Origin: Bacteroidetes bacterium GWF2_38_335
Lineage (GTDB): Bacteria; Bacteroidota; Bacteroidia; Bacteroidales; GWF2-38-335
DNA length: 59,832 nt
NCBI GenBank assembly: GCA_001769535.1
Contig: MEOH01000025.1
Span: forward strand, 1-59,832
Direction of reading: 5' to 3'
A program made the translations under genes and the position numbers. The notes beneath the pieces are model-generated. The model saw nothing but the letters and a program-made list of their open reading frames with translations. It searched no databases and had not been told where the DNA came from. Positions 10,120 to 19,400 of this stretch are shown in pieces; position 1 is the stretch's first letter, and each line of letters opens with the position of its first letter.

Positions 10120-11057
10120 TATTTTGACATGATTCGTATTGTTTCTTCCTTATCTTTTTTCAACTGAGTGATTAAAGCATCAATGCCGTCGAACTTTTTT
10201 TCATCACGGAGCTTAGTCACAAACCACAACTCTATTGCATTATCGTATATCTCACGATCGAAGTCTATAATGTGTACTTCGATGGTTTCCCGGTTGTTTT
10301 CTCCGAAGGTGGGTCTGAATCCTATGTTCATCATTCCTGCAAATTCTTCATTTCCTACCCTTACTTTGACGCAGTATACTCCGGGAGGCGGAATGAGTTT
10401 GTGGTCGTCATCCGGACTAACATTGGCTGTAGGGAATCCTATTTTCCTGCCCAATTTCATTCCGGATACCACCACGCCCCGCATATAGTAATTGTACCCA
10501 AGATATTTATTGGCTAAATCAATTTCCCCCGCTTCAAGCATATGCCTGATTTTTGTTGAGCTGATGTTAATTCCGTCAATCGTAAGCGCATCAACTTGTT
10601 CGACAGAAAATCCAAATTCATGTGAGCTTTCTTTCAGACTGTCGAAGCTGCCTTCCCTGTTCTTGCCAAACTGGTGATCATATCCAAATACCAGGTGTTT
10701 TACGCCAATTTTTTCCACGAGAATTTTCTGAATAAAATCTCTGGAACTGAGTGAGGCAAAATCTTCTGTAAAAGGATAGATAATCAGGTTGTCGATTCCG
10801 GATCTTTCAAACAATGTTTTTTTTTCTTCGAGGGTATTCAGGAGTTTGAGATTTCCGGATGAATTCTGAAGTACATATCGTGGGTGTGGCCAGAAAGTAA
10901 AAACCACCGACTCGCCTCCCATTAATGCCGCTTTTTCTTTCATGTGTGACAAAACAGAAAAATGCCCTCGGTGTATCCCGTCAAAAGTGCCGGTTGTCAA
11001 TACCGGATTGCTAAGCTGTAAACCTGATATGTCGGTATAAATTTTCAATTTCTTCAT
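10119..11057 (-). CDS. ribF: Bifunctional riboflavin kinase/FAD synthetase
   Basis: A 312-residue cytosolic enzyme that makes FMN from riboflavin and ATP, then FAD from FMN and ATP. The N-terminal nucleotidyltransferase half has TFDGIHRGH (residues 24-32) and the ISSTKIR motif. The C-terminal flavokinase half has RGVVVSGMKLGRKIGFPTAN with the conserved PTAN. Length and domain order are normal for bacterial RibF. The gene is monocistronic, converges on the secreted thioredoxin-like gene and shares its terminator. Confidence 0.96.
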   Translation of the reverse strand: MKKLKIYTDISGLQLSNPVLTTGTFDGIHRGHFSVLSHMKEKAALMGGESVVFTFWPHPRYVLQNSSGNLKLLNTLEEKKTLFERSGIDNLIIYPFTEDFASLSSRDFIQKILVEKIGVKHLVFGYDHQFGKNREGSFDSLKESSHEFGFSVEQVDALTIDGINISSTKIRHMLEAGEIDLANKYLGYNYYMRGVVVSGMKLGRKIGFPTANVSPDDDHKLIPPPGVYCVKVRVGNEEFAGMMNIGFRPTFGENNRETIEVHIIDFDREIYDNAIELWFVTKLRDEKKFDGIDALITQLKKDKEETIRIMSK

Positions 11058-11190
11058 TTAAGCCAACAAAAATAGTAAAGACAAGGGGTTTTAACACTTA
11101 AATCCTAAATAATTTTATTTTACCGGGATTTTCAATTATTGCTCAATTGTCGGAAACATCAATAATATGACATCATACCTCATACATCAA

Positions 11191-11715
11191 TTAAAACAAC
11201 CCTTCTCCTTCGCCAGCATTCTCATATTCCGCATCTATAAGCAGATTAGGTTTTTTATAGGCCTCAACGGCAAGAACATCGCATCGTTCATTTTCGGTAA
11301 TATTGGCATGACCTTTTATCCAAATAAACTGGATATGATGTTTTGGATATATTTTCAAGAAGCGTTTCCATAAATCAGGATTTTTCTTCTTTTTGAAATC
11401 CTTTCTTTCCCAATCAAAAACCCAGCGGTTGTTAACGGAATCGACCACATATTTTGAGTCCGTATAAATTTTAACTTTACTTCCCTGAACTTTTAATGTT
11501 TCAAGGGCGACAATAACAGCCAGAAGTTCCATTCGGTTGTTGGTAGTGAGGCGGAACCCTTCCGACATTTCTTTTCTGTGCTTGCCTGACATTAGCACAA
11601 CTCCATAGCCACCCGGACCAGGATTGCCGCTGGCTGCGCCATCTGTATAAATTATTATTTCGGGTTTATTGTGCAAAGGAGATTCCGGTATTAGTTGTAA
11701 AAAGTTTGATGGCAA
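11191..11715 (-). CDS. rnhA: Ribonuclease HI
   Basis: Cleaves the RNA strand of RNA-DNA hybrids. The four acidic metal ligands are visible: D25 in YTDGAASGNPG, E63 in NRMELL, D86 in YTDSKYV, and the last Asp in ENERCDVLA. KGHAN precedes the last one. The size is typical for type HI enzymes. The ATG start used here makes the gene overlap the end of marC by 50 bp. A TTG at codon 14 (11676) would cut the overlap to 11 bp and still keep the whole catalytic domain, so the exact start is open. The gene is translationally coupled to marC. Confidence 0.93.
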   Translation of the reverse strand: MPSNFLQLIPESPLHNKPEIIIYTDGAASGNPGPGGYGVVLMSGKHRKEMSEGFRLTTNNRMELLAVIVALETLKVQGSKVKIYTDSKYVVDSVNNRWVFDWERKDFKKKKNPDLWKRFLKIYPKHHIQFIWIKGHANITENERCDVLAVEAYKKPNLLIDAEYENAGEGEGLF

Positions 11716-12256
11716 TGGCCAACAAAATGATCCCGAATATTTTTTTGAGTATCAGAATTCCTCCCTCTCCAAGTATTTTCTCGAATCTTGAGGTGGCACG
11801 GAGCACAAAATAAACAAAAACCATATTCAGTGTCAGTGCCACAATTATATTTATCATGGCATATTCGGCTCTGAGCGAAAGCAGTGAGGTAATGGAGCCG
11901 GCACCGGCAATCAATGGGAATGCAATTGGAACAATTGAGGCAGTGCCTTTAGCCTCCTGTTTGAAGAGATCCACTCCCAGAACCATCTCCATGGCAACCA
12001 GAAAAACCACAATTGAACCGGCGATGGCAAAGGAATATATATCCACACCAAAAAGTCCGAGTAGCTGCTCCCCAATTAGCAGAAAAGCCAGTAGAATTCC
12101 AAATGCAACAAGCGATGCTTTTCCTGCTTTTATATCACCGGTTTTTGCTTTGATGCTAAGGATAACGGGAATGGAGCCGGTGATGTCGATAATGGCAAAC
12201 AAAACCATAAAAGCACTTATAATTTCTACAAAATCGAGAAGCTTAATAAATATCAT
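11666..12256 (-). CDS. MarC-family integral membrane protein
   Basis: A 196-residue hydrophobic protein with about six transmembrane segments, matching the MarC/NAAT family (small neutral amino-acid-transporter-like proteins). Early motifs include FAIIDITGSIPVILSIKAKT, and later GVDIYSFAIAGSIVVFLVAM and the PIAFPLIAGAGSITSLLSL core that marks the family. MarC proteins were once linked to multiple antibiotic resistance, but this is not supported and the substrate is generally unknown. It is the upstream member of a two-gene unit with rnhA, whose start overlaps its 3-prime end. Confidence 0.9.
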   Translation of the reverse strand: MIFIKLLDFVEIISAFMVLFAIIDITGSIPVILSIKAKTGDIKAGKASLVAFGILLAFLLIGEQLLGLFGVDIYSFAIAGSIVVFLVAMEMVLGVDLFKQEAKGTASIVPIAFPLIAGAGSITSLLSLRAEYAMINIIVALTLNMVFVYFVLRATSRFEKILGEGGILILKKIFGIILLAIAIKLFTTNTGISFAQ

Positions 12257-12333
12257 GGTCTAATTTTTTAACAAAAGTAAGATATTTAACTTAGATTAAA
12301 AATATGTAGTTTCTGTAATAAGGATAAAAAAAA

Positions 12334-12355
12334 TACCCCGGGGATTTCCGGGGTA
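12334..12355 (-). terminator. Terminator of polyamine operon
   Basis: A perfect 8-bp stem, TACCCCGG and CCGGGGTA around GGATTT, followed on the minus strand by an eight-T tract. It lies 18 bp after the stop codon of the deoxyhypusine-synthase homologue. Confidence 0.85.
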
Positions 12356-12373
12356 GCAATACGTATTTGAAAA

Positions 12374-13402
12374 TTATATTTTATTTTCATCCAGCTTTTT
12401 ACCCCAGTTTTTGAAAGTCCTTTTCTTCCAGGTTCCTTTATGGTAAAGATAACTGATAATAAGTGGCAGAACGCTGGTAGCCTCGGCATAAACCATTTGT
12501 TCGAAGGTGGTATCAACTTTTCCCCATGAACTGGCTTCTTTCAGAGTTGAAGATGAACAGGCACCATCTCTGACATCAGCAACGGTAATCTGAATGGCAT
12601 ATTTATGCATGGGAACATCTTTACCCAGCATTTCAGCGCAAATAACTGTGTCCTGAGTGAAGTTTTTAGGAACTCCGCCGCCAATCATGAATAAACCTGT
12701 GGTATTTGCGGCCATTTTTATTTTTGTGAGTTCATAAAAATCTTTAATAGCATCCAGAACCATGTGTTTTTTGGGGTTTTCCACCTGATGCTTCACAAGT
12801 CCGAATCCTGCACTGCTGTCAACAAATGCCGGGCAGAAAATAGGAACATTATTCTCGTAGCAAACCTGAACCAAAGAATCTTTTTTCTTTGAATGTTTTA
12901 CAAGGTATTTACCCATTTCGCGTATAAATTCGCGCGATGAATAAGCTTTTGGTTCAAGCGAATCGGCAATTTTTTTTATGGTAAGATCGCAGTTTTGCAG
13001 TTCCTCTTCATCAATATAGGTATCATAAATCCTGTCGATATACAGCTCTCTAAGTTTTCCGTCATCAATTGCCTGAGAACCGATATAATGTTTGAAACCA
13101 AGTGCCTCAAAAAAGTCCATGTCAACTATTGAAGCGCCGGTGGCAACTATAACGTCAATCATTTTATTTTTAACCATTTCAACGTAAACCTGCATGCATC
13201 CTCCTGCACTGGTGCTTCCTGCGAGGGTAAGAATGTTGGTGCATTTGTCCTCTTTCAGCATTCTTTCATAAATGTCGGCAGCAGTGGCAGTATCTCGGGA
13301 TGTAAATGACATCCTGCGCATGGAATTAATAATCGGAGTTGAGTCGAAGGATTTAATATCAATGTGTTTAACTGTTTGTTTTAGAACGTCTTTTTTCTTC
13401 AT
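12374..13402 (-). CDS. Deoxyhypusine synthase family protein
   Basis: A 342-residue cytosolic protein of the deoxyhypusine synthase (DHS) family. The NAD-binding and catalytic signatures are present: LAGSTSAGG near residue 60, MIGGGVPKNF at 239-248, and the active-site lysine K295 in SSWGKV, which in true DHS carries the aminobutyl group from spermidine. Bacteria lack the eIF5A substrate. Family relatives in plants became homospermidine synthases, so a polyamine product is plausible. It is the last gene of an operon after arginine decarboxylase and agmatinase, which make putrescine. I infer a role in making or modifying a polyamine such as homospermidine. The substrate is not proven. Confidence 0.85.
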   Translation of the reverse strand: MKKKDVLKQTVKHIDIKSFDSTPIINSMRRMSFTSRDTATAADIYERMLKEDKCTNILTLAGSTSAGGCMQVYVEMVKNKMIDVIVATGASIVDMDFFEALGFKHYIGSQAIDDGKLRELYIDRIYDTYIDEEELQNCDLTIKKIADSLEPKAYSSREFIREMGKYLVKHSKKKDSLVQVCYENNVPIFCPAFVDSSAGFGLVKHQVENPKKHMVLDAIKDFYELTKIKMAANTTGLFMIGGGVPKNFTQDTVICAEMLGKDVPMHKYAIQITVADVRDGACSSSTLKEASSWGKVDTTFEQMVYAEATSVLPLIISYLYHKGTWKKRTFKNWGKKLDENKI

Positions 13403-13435
13403 CTTATGTGTTTTATAAGGTTTGTAAAGGAAATA

Positions 13436-14296
13436 TTAAAATGATTGAATTTTTTTAAATTTATAGGAAAGCATTTTATAAACCAGTTTGGCTGCAAGAA
13501 AATCTGAGGATTTTTCATTTTTATTTGGACAAAGTTCCACCACATCAAATCCCACCACATTGGTCTTTTCATTAACCATCCTCAATAAATCAAGAACCTG
13601 ATACCATTTCAGCCCGCCCGGCTCAGGTGTCCCGGTAGAAGGGAGAATTGAAGGATCAAATCCATCCAGATCAATGGTTACATATACATAATCGGTAAGT
13701 TTATTAACGACCTGAGTCATCCAGAAATTATCTGCCTCAACAATATCCTGGGCAAAAAATACATTGTCGACATTCAAATTGTCCTTTTCTGCCACATCCA
13801 TACTGCGGATACCAACTTGTACAAAAGGAATTCCAAGATCTTTTACCCTGGCCATAACACAGGCATGGTTAAAAGTACTTCCCTCATATTCATTTCTTAA
13901 ATCGGTATGAGCGTCGATCTGCAAAACAGAAAGATTTTCAACATGCTCATTGAATGCCAAAATTGATCCGATGCTCACCGAATGCTCTCCGCCAAGGGTA
14001 ACAACTATTTTATGATTTTTCAGATGTTCGAGGGTTTCGTCAAAAACTGCGTTTACCATGTCATCCGGACTGGATTTTTCAGTGATGGGTTTTGCTGTAA
14101 AAATGCCCTCCTGATATACTTCCATGTCGGTTTCAATATCATAAAGCTCCATGTTTGCTGAGGCTTCAAGAATGGCCTGCGGACCTTTGTCGGCGCCTTT
14201 TACCCATGTGGATGTGCCATCGTAAGGCACAGGAACAATCACGATTTTTGCCTTTTCGTAATCAGTAAATTCCTTTGGTATATCTCCAAAATTCAT
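13436..14296 (-). CDS. speB: Agmatinase (ureohydrolase family)
   Basis: A 286-residue binuclear-manganese hydrolase that releases urea and putrescine from agmatine. Metal-ligand motifs of the arginase/agmatinase family are visible: GGEHSVS, DAHTDLR followed by NHAC, and TIDLDGFDPS. The PSTGTPEPGGL segment is typical of agmatinases. It lies between the arginine decarboxylase and the DHS-family gene with short gaps (91 and 33 bp), which supports agmatine rather than arginine as substrate. Formiminoglutamase or guanidinobutyrase activity cannot be excluded from sequence alone. Confidence 0.9.
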   Translation of the reverse strand: MNFGDIPKEFTDYEKAKIVIVPVPYDGTSTWVKGADKGPQAILEASANMELYDIETDMEVYQEGIFTAKPITEKSSPDDMVNAVFDETLEHLKNHKIVVTLGGEHSVSIGSILAFNEHVENLSVLQIDAHTDLRNEYEGSTFNHACVMARVKDLGIPFVQVGIRSMDVAEKDNLNVDNVFFAQDIVEADNFWMTQVVNKLTDYVYVTIDLDGFDPSILPSTGTPEPGGLKWYQVLDLLRMVNEKTNVVGFDVVELCPNKNEKSSDFLAAKLVYKMLSYKFKKIQSF

Positions 14297-14387
14297 AAAA
14301 TATATTTTAAAAATTTATGCAAAAATAGCTTAACAAATTGAATTGAAAATAGAAATTGTCAAAAAAATTTGTTCTTTTTTAAATCTT

Positions 14388-15785
14388 TTACCACTCATAA
14401 CCAAGGGTTTTGAGCATGGATTTATAGCTTTGTTCTTTGGCAAACAATTTGGTGGAAATTTCACCTTCTTCGTCGACATCAATGATTACGTGTTTGGGAG
14501 CAGGAATAAGACAATGCTGAATGCCCCCGTAACCACCAATGGATTCCTGATAGGCACCTGTATGAAACAATCCGATAAATTGTGTTTCTTCGGTATTGTA
14601 AACAGGCAGATATACAGCATTGGAATGAGCTTCGGTATTGTAATAGTCCTGACTGTCGCAGGTAAGTCCACCAAGAAAAACCCGATGATACTCGCTATCC
14701 CATCTGTTAATAGCAAGCAGAATAAACCTTTGTTTGATGGCCCAGGTGTCGGGCAGGGTTGTCATGAATGAACTGTCAATCATGTTCCAGATTTCCCGGT
14801 CGTTCTGTTTCTTTTGGTCAAGTATTGAATAAAGGACAGCACTGCTTTCGCCAACAGTGTACGAACCAAACTCGGTGAATATGTTTGGCTCAGGTACTCC
14901 GTTCTGTTTGCATGTCTCTTTTATCTGAGATATAATCTCTTCTGTCATGTATTCGTAATCATAGTCGAATGCGAGAGAGTTTTTTATTGGGAATCCCCCG
15001 CCGATATTAAGAAACTCAAGCTCAGGGCAAATTTTCTTCAGTTCACAATAAACATTCACACATTTTGATAGTTCACTCCAATAATAGGCATTATCATGGA
15101 TTCCGGTGTTGATGAAGAAATGCAACATTTTAAGATGCATGTTTTTCCTGGGTTTGATGTTATCAAGGTAAAATGGAAGTATGTCATTGTACCTGATGCC
15201 CAGTCGGGATGTATAAAAATCAAATTTAGGTTCCTCTTCTGCAGCAATTCTGATCCCTAAGTTGAAGTCAGTTTTAATATTCTCGGCATAACTTTCAAAC
15301 TCTTCTTTGTTGTCAAGGACTGGTATGGTATTGTGAAAGCCGTTGTTTATGAGCCAGGCAACGTTTTCAAGATACTGTGGGCGTTTGAATCCATTGCATA
15401 TAATGTATTTGTCTTTTGAAAATTTACCAGCTTCATTTAATGTTTCAATGATATGAACATCAAAAGCAGAAGATGTTTCAAGGTGTACGTCGTTTTTCAA
15501 TACTTCATCTAAAATAAATGAAAAATGGGAACTCTTTGTGCAATAACTGTAATAATAATCACCCTGGTAATCGGCTTTGGCCATAGCCACATTAAAAAGT
15601 CTCTTTGCCTTTTGAATCTGCTTGGATATTTTTGGTAAATAGGTAATCTTTAATGGAGTTCCATATTGCTTAATTGTATCCATCAAGTTTATTCCGTTAA
15701 AGTGCAATTCATTTTCAATTACCTTAAATTCTTCCTGCGGAAAATCAAAGGTTTGTTCAATTAAATCTATGTATTTGACTTTCAT
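14388..15785 (-). CDS. speA: Arginine decarboxylase, Bacteroidota fold-III type
   Basis: A 465-residue PLP enzyme of the alanine-racemase-like (fold III) decarboxylases, matching the short arginine decarboxylases of Bacteroidota rather than the 630-residue SpeA of enterobacteria. YSYCTKSSHF carries the PLP lysine. ETSSAFDVHI, NIGGGFPIKNSLAF, FTEFGSYTVGES, LGGLTCDSQDYYN and GAYQESIGGYGG are the characteristic blocks. It converts arginine to agmatine, which the next gene product splits to putrescine. It is the first gene of the three-gene minus-strand operon that ends at the terminator at 12334. Confidence 0.92.
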   Translation of the reverse strand: MKVKYIDLIEQTFDFPQEEFKVIENELHFNGINLMDTIKQYGTPLKITYLPKISKQIQKAKRLFNVAMAKADYQGDYYYSYCTKSSHFSFILDEVLKNDVHLETSSAFDVHIIETLNEAGKFSKDKYIICNGFKRPQYLENVAWLINNGFHNTIPVLDNKEEFESYAENIKTDFNLGIRIAAEEEPKFDFYTSRLGIRYNDILPFYLDNIKPRKNMHLKMLHFFINTGIHDNAYYWSELSKCVNVYCELKKICPELEFLNIGGGFPIKNSLAFDYDYEYMTEEIISQIKETCKQNGVPEPNIFTEFGSYTVGESSAVLYSILDQKKQNDREIWNMIDSSFMTTLPDTWAIKQRFILLAINRWDSEYHRVFLGGLTCDSQDYYNTEAHSNAVYLPVYNTEETQFIGLFHTGAYQESIGGYGGIQHCLIPAPKHVIIDVDEEGEISTKLFAKEQSYKSMLKTLGYEW

Positions 15786-16301
15786 TATACTAAATAAATA
15801 ATTTTTAAATGGAATGCAAATATAAACGAAAAGAATTAAAATTTAATTATAAATAAGCATGTAAATAGCCTGGATTGAGAAAAAAAACAAGGAGTAAGTA
15901 AGTTGGATTGGCATTATTAAATTGGATACTAAGTTGAAAAAATTTGTAATATCAAGTAAATCAGAAATATAACAAATTGCTGTAATGTTGTTGTGTGCTA
16001 ATTACTGATAAAAAATGAATATCCGGAATTGTCAAATAAATATTTATAACAAGATCCGGAACGTTCGGATGTGTTTTATAATATGTTTATGACAGAGGGG
16101 GATAAGGATACTTTGAATGATTCGAATGTGTAGAGATGAATAATTTATGTATATCAGGGGCTAATGGGTCTGATTATTATTGACTTTTGGGATACGCAGT
16201 TTGGTTAATAAATGTTGTTCTGTGGTAATTGAACAGAGAGAAAACCATTTAAGATGAAGGTCAATAATGGAGCAAAACAATGAAAAGAACAAGTCGCAGT
16301 A
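15786..16301. other. 516-bp non-coding region
   Basis: A very AT-rich stretch between the start of arginine decarboxylase and the end of the sialidase-like gene, both on the minus strand. It should contain the promoter of the polyamine operon. I see no conserved protein frame in any of six readings, no tRNA-like fold and no strong terminator. Confidence 0.5.
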
Positions 16302-17705
16302 TTATCTGATGCAGATGATCTTTTCGTTAAGATTAACGCCGGGAGCTGTAATTGAATAGAAATAAATACCGGGTTCAAAAGCCTCTGTGCTTATAGTAAT
16401 TGAATTAAAATCTGAATTTTTATATTTATTACTGTAAACAGTTTTTCCGTAAATATCGGTAATGATCAGGTTAATATCCTGACCTGATTTAATACCTGGT
16501 AAGTTGAATTCGAGATTCAATAAATCAGAAAATGGAACAGGCCATGATTTTGAATTGGAAATTTCTTTTTGTTCTACTGTGGTAGTTTCGTCCCACTCAA
16601 TTATAAATTGATAGAAATCTGCATTTTCGTTAAAATTTGGTCTTCTGAAGCTTTCAGTAAATATTACCAGATATTTTCCGTTTGCCATTTTTGTGGCAGT
16701 AGGATAGCCATAAAAACGGTACGAATTAATGACAGGACGGTCGATTTTGCCAACCAGATTGTAATTGAGGGGCTGATTAAATATTTCATCCGGTTTGTTT
16801 TTGTAAATCCAGACTTTTGAATCAAAATTACTCAATTCAAAATAGTAAGCTCCTCTGCGATCAGTAGCTATGGAAAACAATTCATTTTTCTCGGGATCAA
16901 AAAAGTTAAGGGGAGAGACGCAATAAAATGTATCAGCAATATTTGTGAGTCGTGGATCTGTCCATGTTTCTCCGTAATCTTCCGAAACAAACTGCATAAA
17001 ATTTTTGGGTTCCTCAGAAATATCCCTGATCAAACCAATAATCTTTCCATCTCCGACATAAGCAAGCGAAACTTCACCTATTGGAAATTCCTGGTTTTCT
17101 CGGTAATCCCATATGTGGGCAATACTGTCCCAGTTCGAGCCATCTTCGCTGAATCTGAGTTCAATATAAAACCTTTGCATGAAAATATTCATATAACCTT
17201 TTCCCGGAACGTAATTCAATGTATGGGTACCACAACTTATACCTTCAGTATTGATCACTTCTCTTGTGCTCCATGTTTCTCCTCCATCATCAGAATAAAT
17301 AAAATTCATGTCAACATGCGTGGCAAAGTTGGCATCAAATCTCCTGAAAAACAGCACTATTCTATCGCTTTCGAGTCTGCCACCATGAACATTGCGGTCA
17401 TCATATTCGTCGTCATATACGAGAATGTTTTCGCTCCAGGTTGCCCCGTTATCATCGGAATACCTTTTTACTATTTTTCCGCCATTGCCAATGTGATTGC
17501 TGAAAATTCCCTCTTCAAGTCTGAAAAAATGTATTATCCTCCCTGAAGATAATGTAACAAGAAATCCCTCAGCGGTATGGTCGTCTGTTAAAAGTGACGG
17601 GGTAACTTCACCAATAATGACTTCATTCTGTGACTTCATCTGCCGGGGCAATAAAAACAACAGTAAAAAACTTATTATTGATAGTATTATCTTGTAATCA
17701 GTCAT
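16302..17705 (-). CDS. Secreted sialidase-like (Asp-box) T9SS protein
   Basis: A 467-residue exported protein with a signal peptide (hydrophobic residues 5-20, cleavage near MKSQ). Four Asp-box-like turns are visible (YSDDNGATW, YSDDGGETW, FSEDGSNW, VSEDYGETW), which define the six-bladed sialidase-like propeller. A type IX sorting domain lies at the C-terminus (SWPVPFSDLLNLEF onward). A classical RIP motif and the arginine triad of true sialidases were not identified with certainty, so glycan hydrolysis is only possible, not shown. I chose ATG at 17705; a TTG at 17720 would add five residues. The gene is monocistronic. Confidence 0.85.
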   Translation of the reverse strand: MTDYKIILSIISFLLLFLLPRQMKSQNEVIIGEVTPSLLTDDHTAEGFLVTLSSGRIIHFFRLEEGIFSNHIGNGGKIVKRYSDDNGATWSENILVYDDEYDDRNVHGGRLESDRIVLFFRRFDANFATHVDMNFIYSDDGGETWSTREVINTEGISCGTHTLNYVPGKGYMNIFMQRFYIELRFSEDGSNWDSIAHIWDYRENQEFPIGEVSLAYVGDGKIIGLIRDISEEPKNFMQFVSEDYGETWTDPRLTNIADTFYCVSPLNFFDPEKNELFSIATDRRGAYYFELSNFDSKVWIYKNKPDEIFNQPLNYNLVGKIDRPVINSYRFYGYPTATKMANGKYLVIFTESFRRPNFNENADFYQFIIEWDETTTVEQKEISNSKSWPVPFSDLLNLEFNLPGIKSGQDINLIITDIYGKTVYSNKYKNSDFNSITISTEAFEPGIYFYSITAPGVNLNEKIICIR

Positions 17706-17893
17706 AATTTTTGCCTTCAATATTATACAGACGCAAAAAATTCAAAAAAAGTCGCATCGTTTAACCAATTATAGTTAATTAATTTTCAAATAATTAAATT
17801 AAAATCACGACTTTTTACGTGTATTTACCTTCAATGTTACGTATTTATGCTAAAAAACACTAATGTGCTGATAAGTATTAATGAAATTCTAAT

Positions 17894-18490
17894 TTATTGA
17901 TTGACCTTTTGTGTTGTCCATTTTAGTATTGTTTCAATTTCGTTACAGGTGCCCGGATTGATATTTCCCACATAATTGCCGTTTTCATCTATCAGAAATT
18001 TATGGAAATTCCATTGTACCATAACATCTTCAATCCCATTCTCTTTTTTGGATGTGAGCCATTTATATAACTCATGTGTCTGGTTTTTCTCAGATTTTTC
18101 AGGAGTTGGAGGGTAGGAGAGGTAGGTATAATCGCAAACTGATACTTTCTCCATCACAGGAAATGTTACCCCGTAATTCTTTGAACAAAATTCTTTTATT
18201 TCTTCACTTGTCCCGGGCTCCTGCTTTAAAAAATTATTCGCCGGAAAGGCAATAATGGCAAACTTTGAAGTGTCCATCCCATCATACATTTTTTGTAAAC
18301 ATTCAAGCTGGGGAGTCAACCCACATTTTGAGGCAATGTTTACTACAAGCACCTTTTTCCCCTTAAAACTGCTTAATTTCACTTCTTTTCCATCAATTGA
18401 TTTGATTTTAAAATCATGAAAGTTAACAGACTGTGCATTACTAATTAAATATGAACCAATAATTGCAAGGACTATAAGTGATTTTTTCAT
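17894..18490 (-). CDS. Glutathione peroxidase-family protein (cysteine type)
   Basis: A 198-residue exported protein (signal peptide 1-19) of the glutathione-peroxidase family, which reduces hydroperoxides, in bacteria usually with thioredoxin. The peroxidatic site is NIASKCGLT, with cysteine rather than selenocysteine. The usual second motif FPCNQFGGQEPG appears as FPANNFLKQEPG, so the resolving-region cysteine and the glutamine are changed. The tryptophan motif is WNFHKFLID. A further Cys in KEFCSKNYGVTFPVM may act in resolution. It is transcribed away from the arsenic island and shares the 156-bp region holding the first ArsR operator. Confidence 0.92.
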   Translation of the reverse strand: MKKSLIVLAIIGSYLISNAQSVNFHDFKIKSIDGKEVKLSSFKGKKVLVVNIASKCGLTPQLECLQKMYDGMDTSKFAIIAFPANNFLKQEPGTSEEIKEFCSKNYGVTFPVMEKVSVCDYTYLSYPPTPEKSEKNQTHELYKWLTSKKENGIEDVMVQWNFHKFLIDENGNYVGNINPGTCNEIETILKWTTQKVNQ

Positions 18491-18613
18491 TGTTGTAGTT
18501 TATTTTAATTTTTACTCGTTTTACTTTGCTAATACAGCAACTAATTATAATTTATTGGTTAAATAAACCATGTGTAAAAAAAAACAATTAAACCTCTTTT
18601 TTGTTCAAAATTT

Positions 18614-18633
18614 ATGTCGTATGTTTGCGACAT
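18614..18633 (+). promoter_or_regulatory. ArsR operator 1 over promoter box
   Basis: The palindrome ATGTCGTATGTTTGCGACAT, with ATGTCG and CGACAT as exact inverted arms. The -7 promoter box TATGTTTG (18620-18627) lies inside it, so a bound repressor would block RNA polymerase. It is 13 bp upstream of the arsR start and matches three further sites at 21421, 24487 and 25625. Confidence 0.8.
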
Positions 18634-18646
18634 AAAACATTTAATA

Positions 18647-18982
18647 ATGACATATTCCAAAAAAGATAATTTTGACCAGAATTCCCAAAAAATTGCCATG
18701 ATATGCAAAGCGCTTTCGCATCCTGCAAGAATTGCAATTCTTAAATACCTTGCCGAGCAAAAAACATGCGTCAGCGGGGATATCACTTCTGAAATTCCAC
18801 TTAGCCGTACTACCGTTTCACAACATCTGCAGGAACTTAAAAACTGCGGCATTATTCATGGGGAAATTTCAGGAACAAAGGTGAATTATTGCCTTTGTAA
18901 TGAACATGTGAAAGAGGTCAAATCTCTTCTTGACAATTTTATTAAAATTATTGATATCGGACCAACAAACTGTAAATTATGA
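18647..18982 (+). CDS. arsR: ArsR-family arsenic-responsive repressor 1
   Basis: A 111-residue winged-helix repressor. ALSHPARIAILKYL is the hallmark first helix region, and SRTTVSQHLQELKNCGII is the recognition helix. Cysteines K-T-C near the start of the second helix (AEQKTCVSGD) and at C-terminal positions (NCGII, YCLC, TNC) could bind arsenite. An in-frame ATG at 18614 lies inside the operator palindrome, so I chose the ATG at 18647. The gene overlaps arsC by 4 bp (ATGA), showing translational coupling. It probably represses its own operon and releases on As(III). Confidence 0.93.
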   Translation: MTYSKKDNFDQNSQKIAMICKALSHPARIAILKYLAEQKTCVSGDITSEIPLSRTTVSQHLQELKNCGIIHGEISGTKVNYCLCNEHVKEVKSLLDNFIKIIDIGPTNCKL

Positions 18983-19398
18983 AGGTACTTGTTTTATGCA
19001 CGGCAAACTCTTGCCGCAGTCAGATAGCTCATGGTTTCCTTCAGTCTTTTGATACAAACCTGAAAGTTTATTCTGCCGGAACAAAAGCATCGGGAAAAGT
19101 GAATGAAAAAGCCATTCTGGTCATGAAGGAGGCAGGGGTTGATATTTCCGGACATACTTCCGACTCTGTTGAAAAATACATGAACGAAGAATGGGATTTT
19201 GTAATAACGGTATGCGGCGGTGCTAATGAAAACTGCCCGGTTTTTACCGGAAAAGTAAAAAACCGTTTACATATCGGATTTGATGACCCATCTGAATTTA
19301 AAGGATCTGATGAGGATATCCTTAATGAATTCAGAAGAATCAGGGATGAAATAAAAGAACGTTTTTACACATTATATAATACTTCATTAAAAAAATAA
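18979..19398 (+). CDS. arsC: Arsenate reductase, thioredoxin-coupled LMW-phosphatase type
   Basis: A 139-residue cytosolic enzyme that reduces arsenate to arsenite. The phosphatase-like loop LCTANSCRSQIAH (C-x5-R) carries the nucleophile. VCGGANENCP supplies the two further cysteines that form the disulfide cascade in the Staphylococcus aureus type. FDDPSEF holds the general acid. It is therefore expected to use thioredoxin, which fits the many thioredoxin-like proteins downstream. It overlaps arsR and is followed 2 bp later by arsM. Confidence 0.95.
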   Translation: MKVLVLCTANSCRSQIAHGFLQSFDTNLKVYSAGTKASGKVNEKAILVMKEAGVDISGHTSDSVEKYMNEEWDFVITVCGGANENCPVFTGKVKNRLHIGFDDPSEFKGSDEDILNEFRRIRDEIKERFYTLYNTSLKK

Positions 19399-19400
19399 CC

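Noticed and set aside
15786-16301. Possible small RNA or missed gene in the 516-bp gap
   Set aside because: No conserved frame, strong hairpin or terminator is visible. It may still hold promoters but gives no support for a gene.
17894-18490. Second selenoprotein, the glutathione peroxidase homologue
   Set aside because: Its active site has a TGT cysteine codon (SKCGLT), so it is the cysteine form.
18614-18646. Earlier ATG start for the first arsR
   Set aside because: The ATG lies inside the operator palindrome and overlaps the promoter box, so it could not be in the transcript leader as a start.
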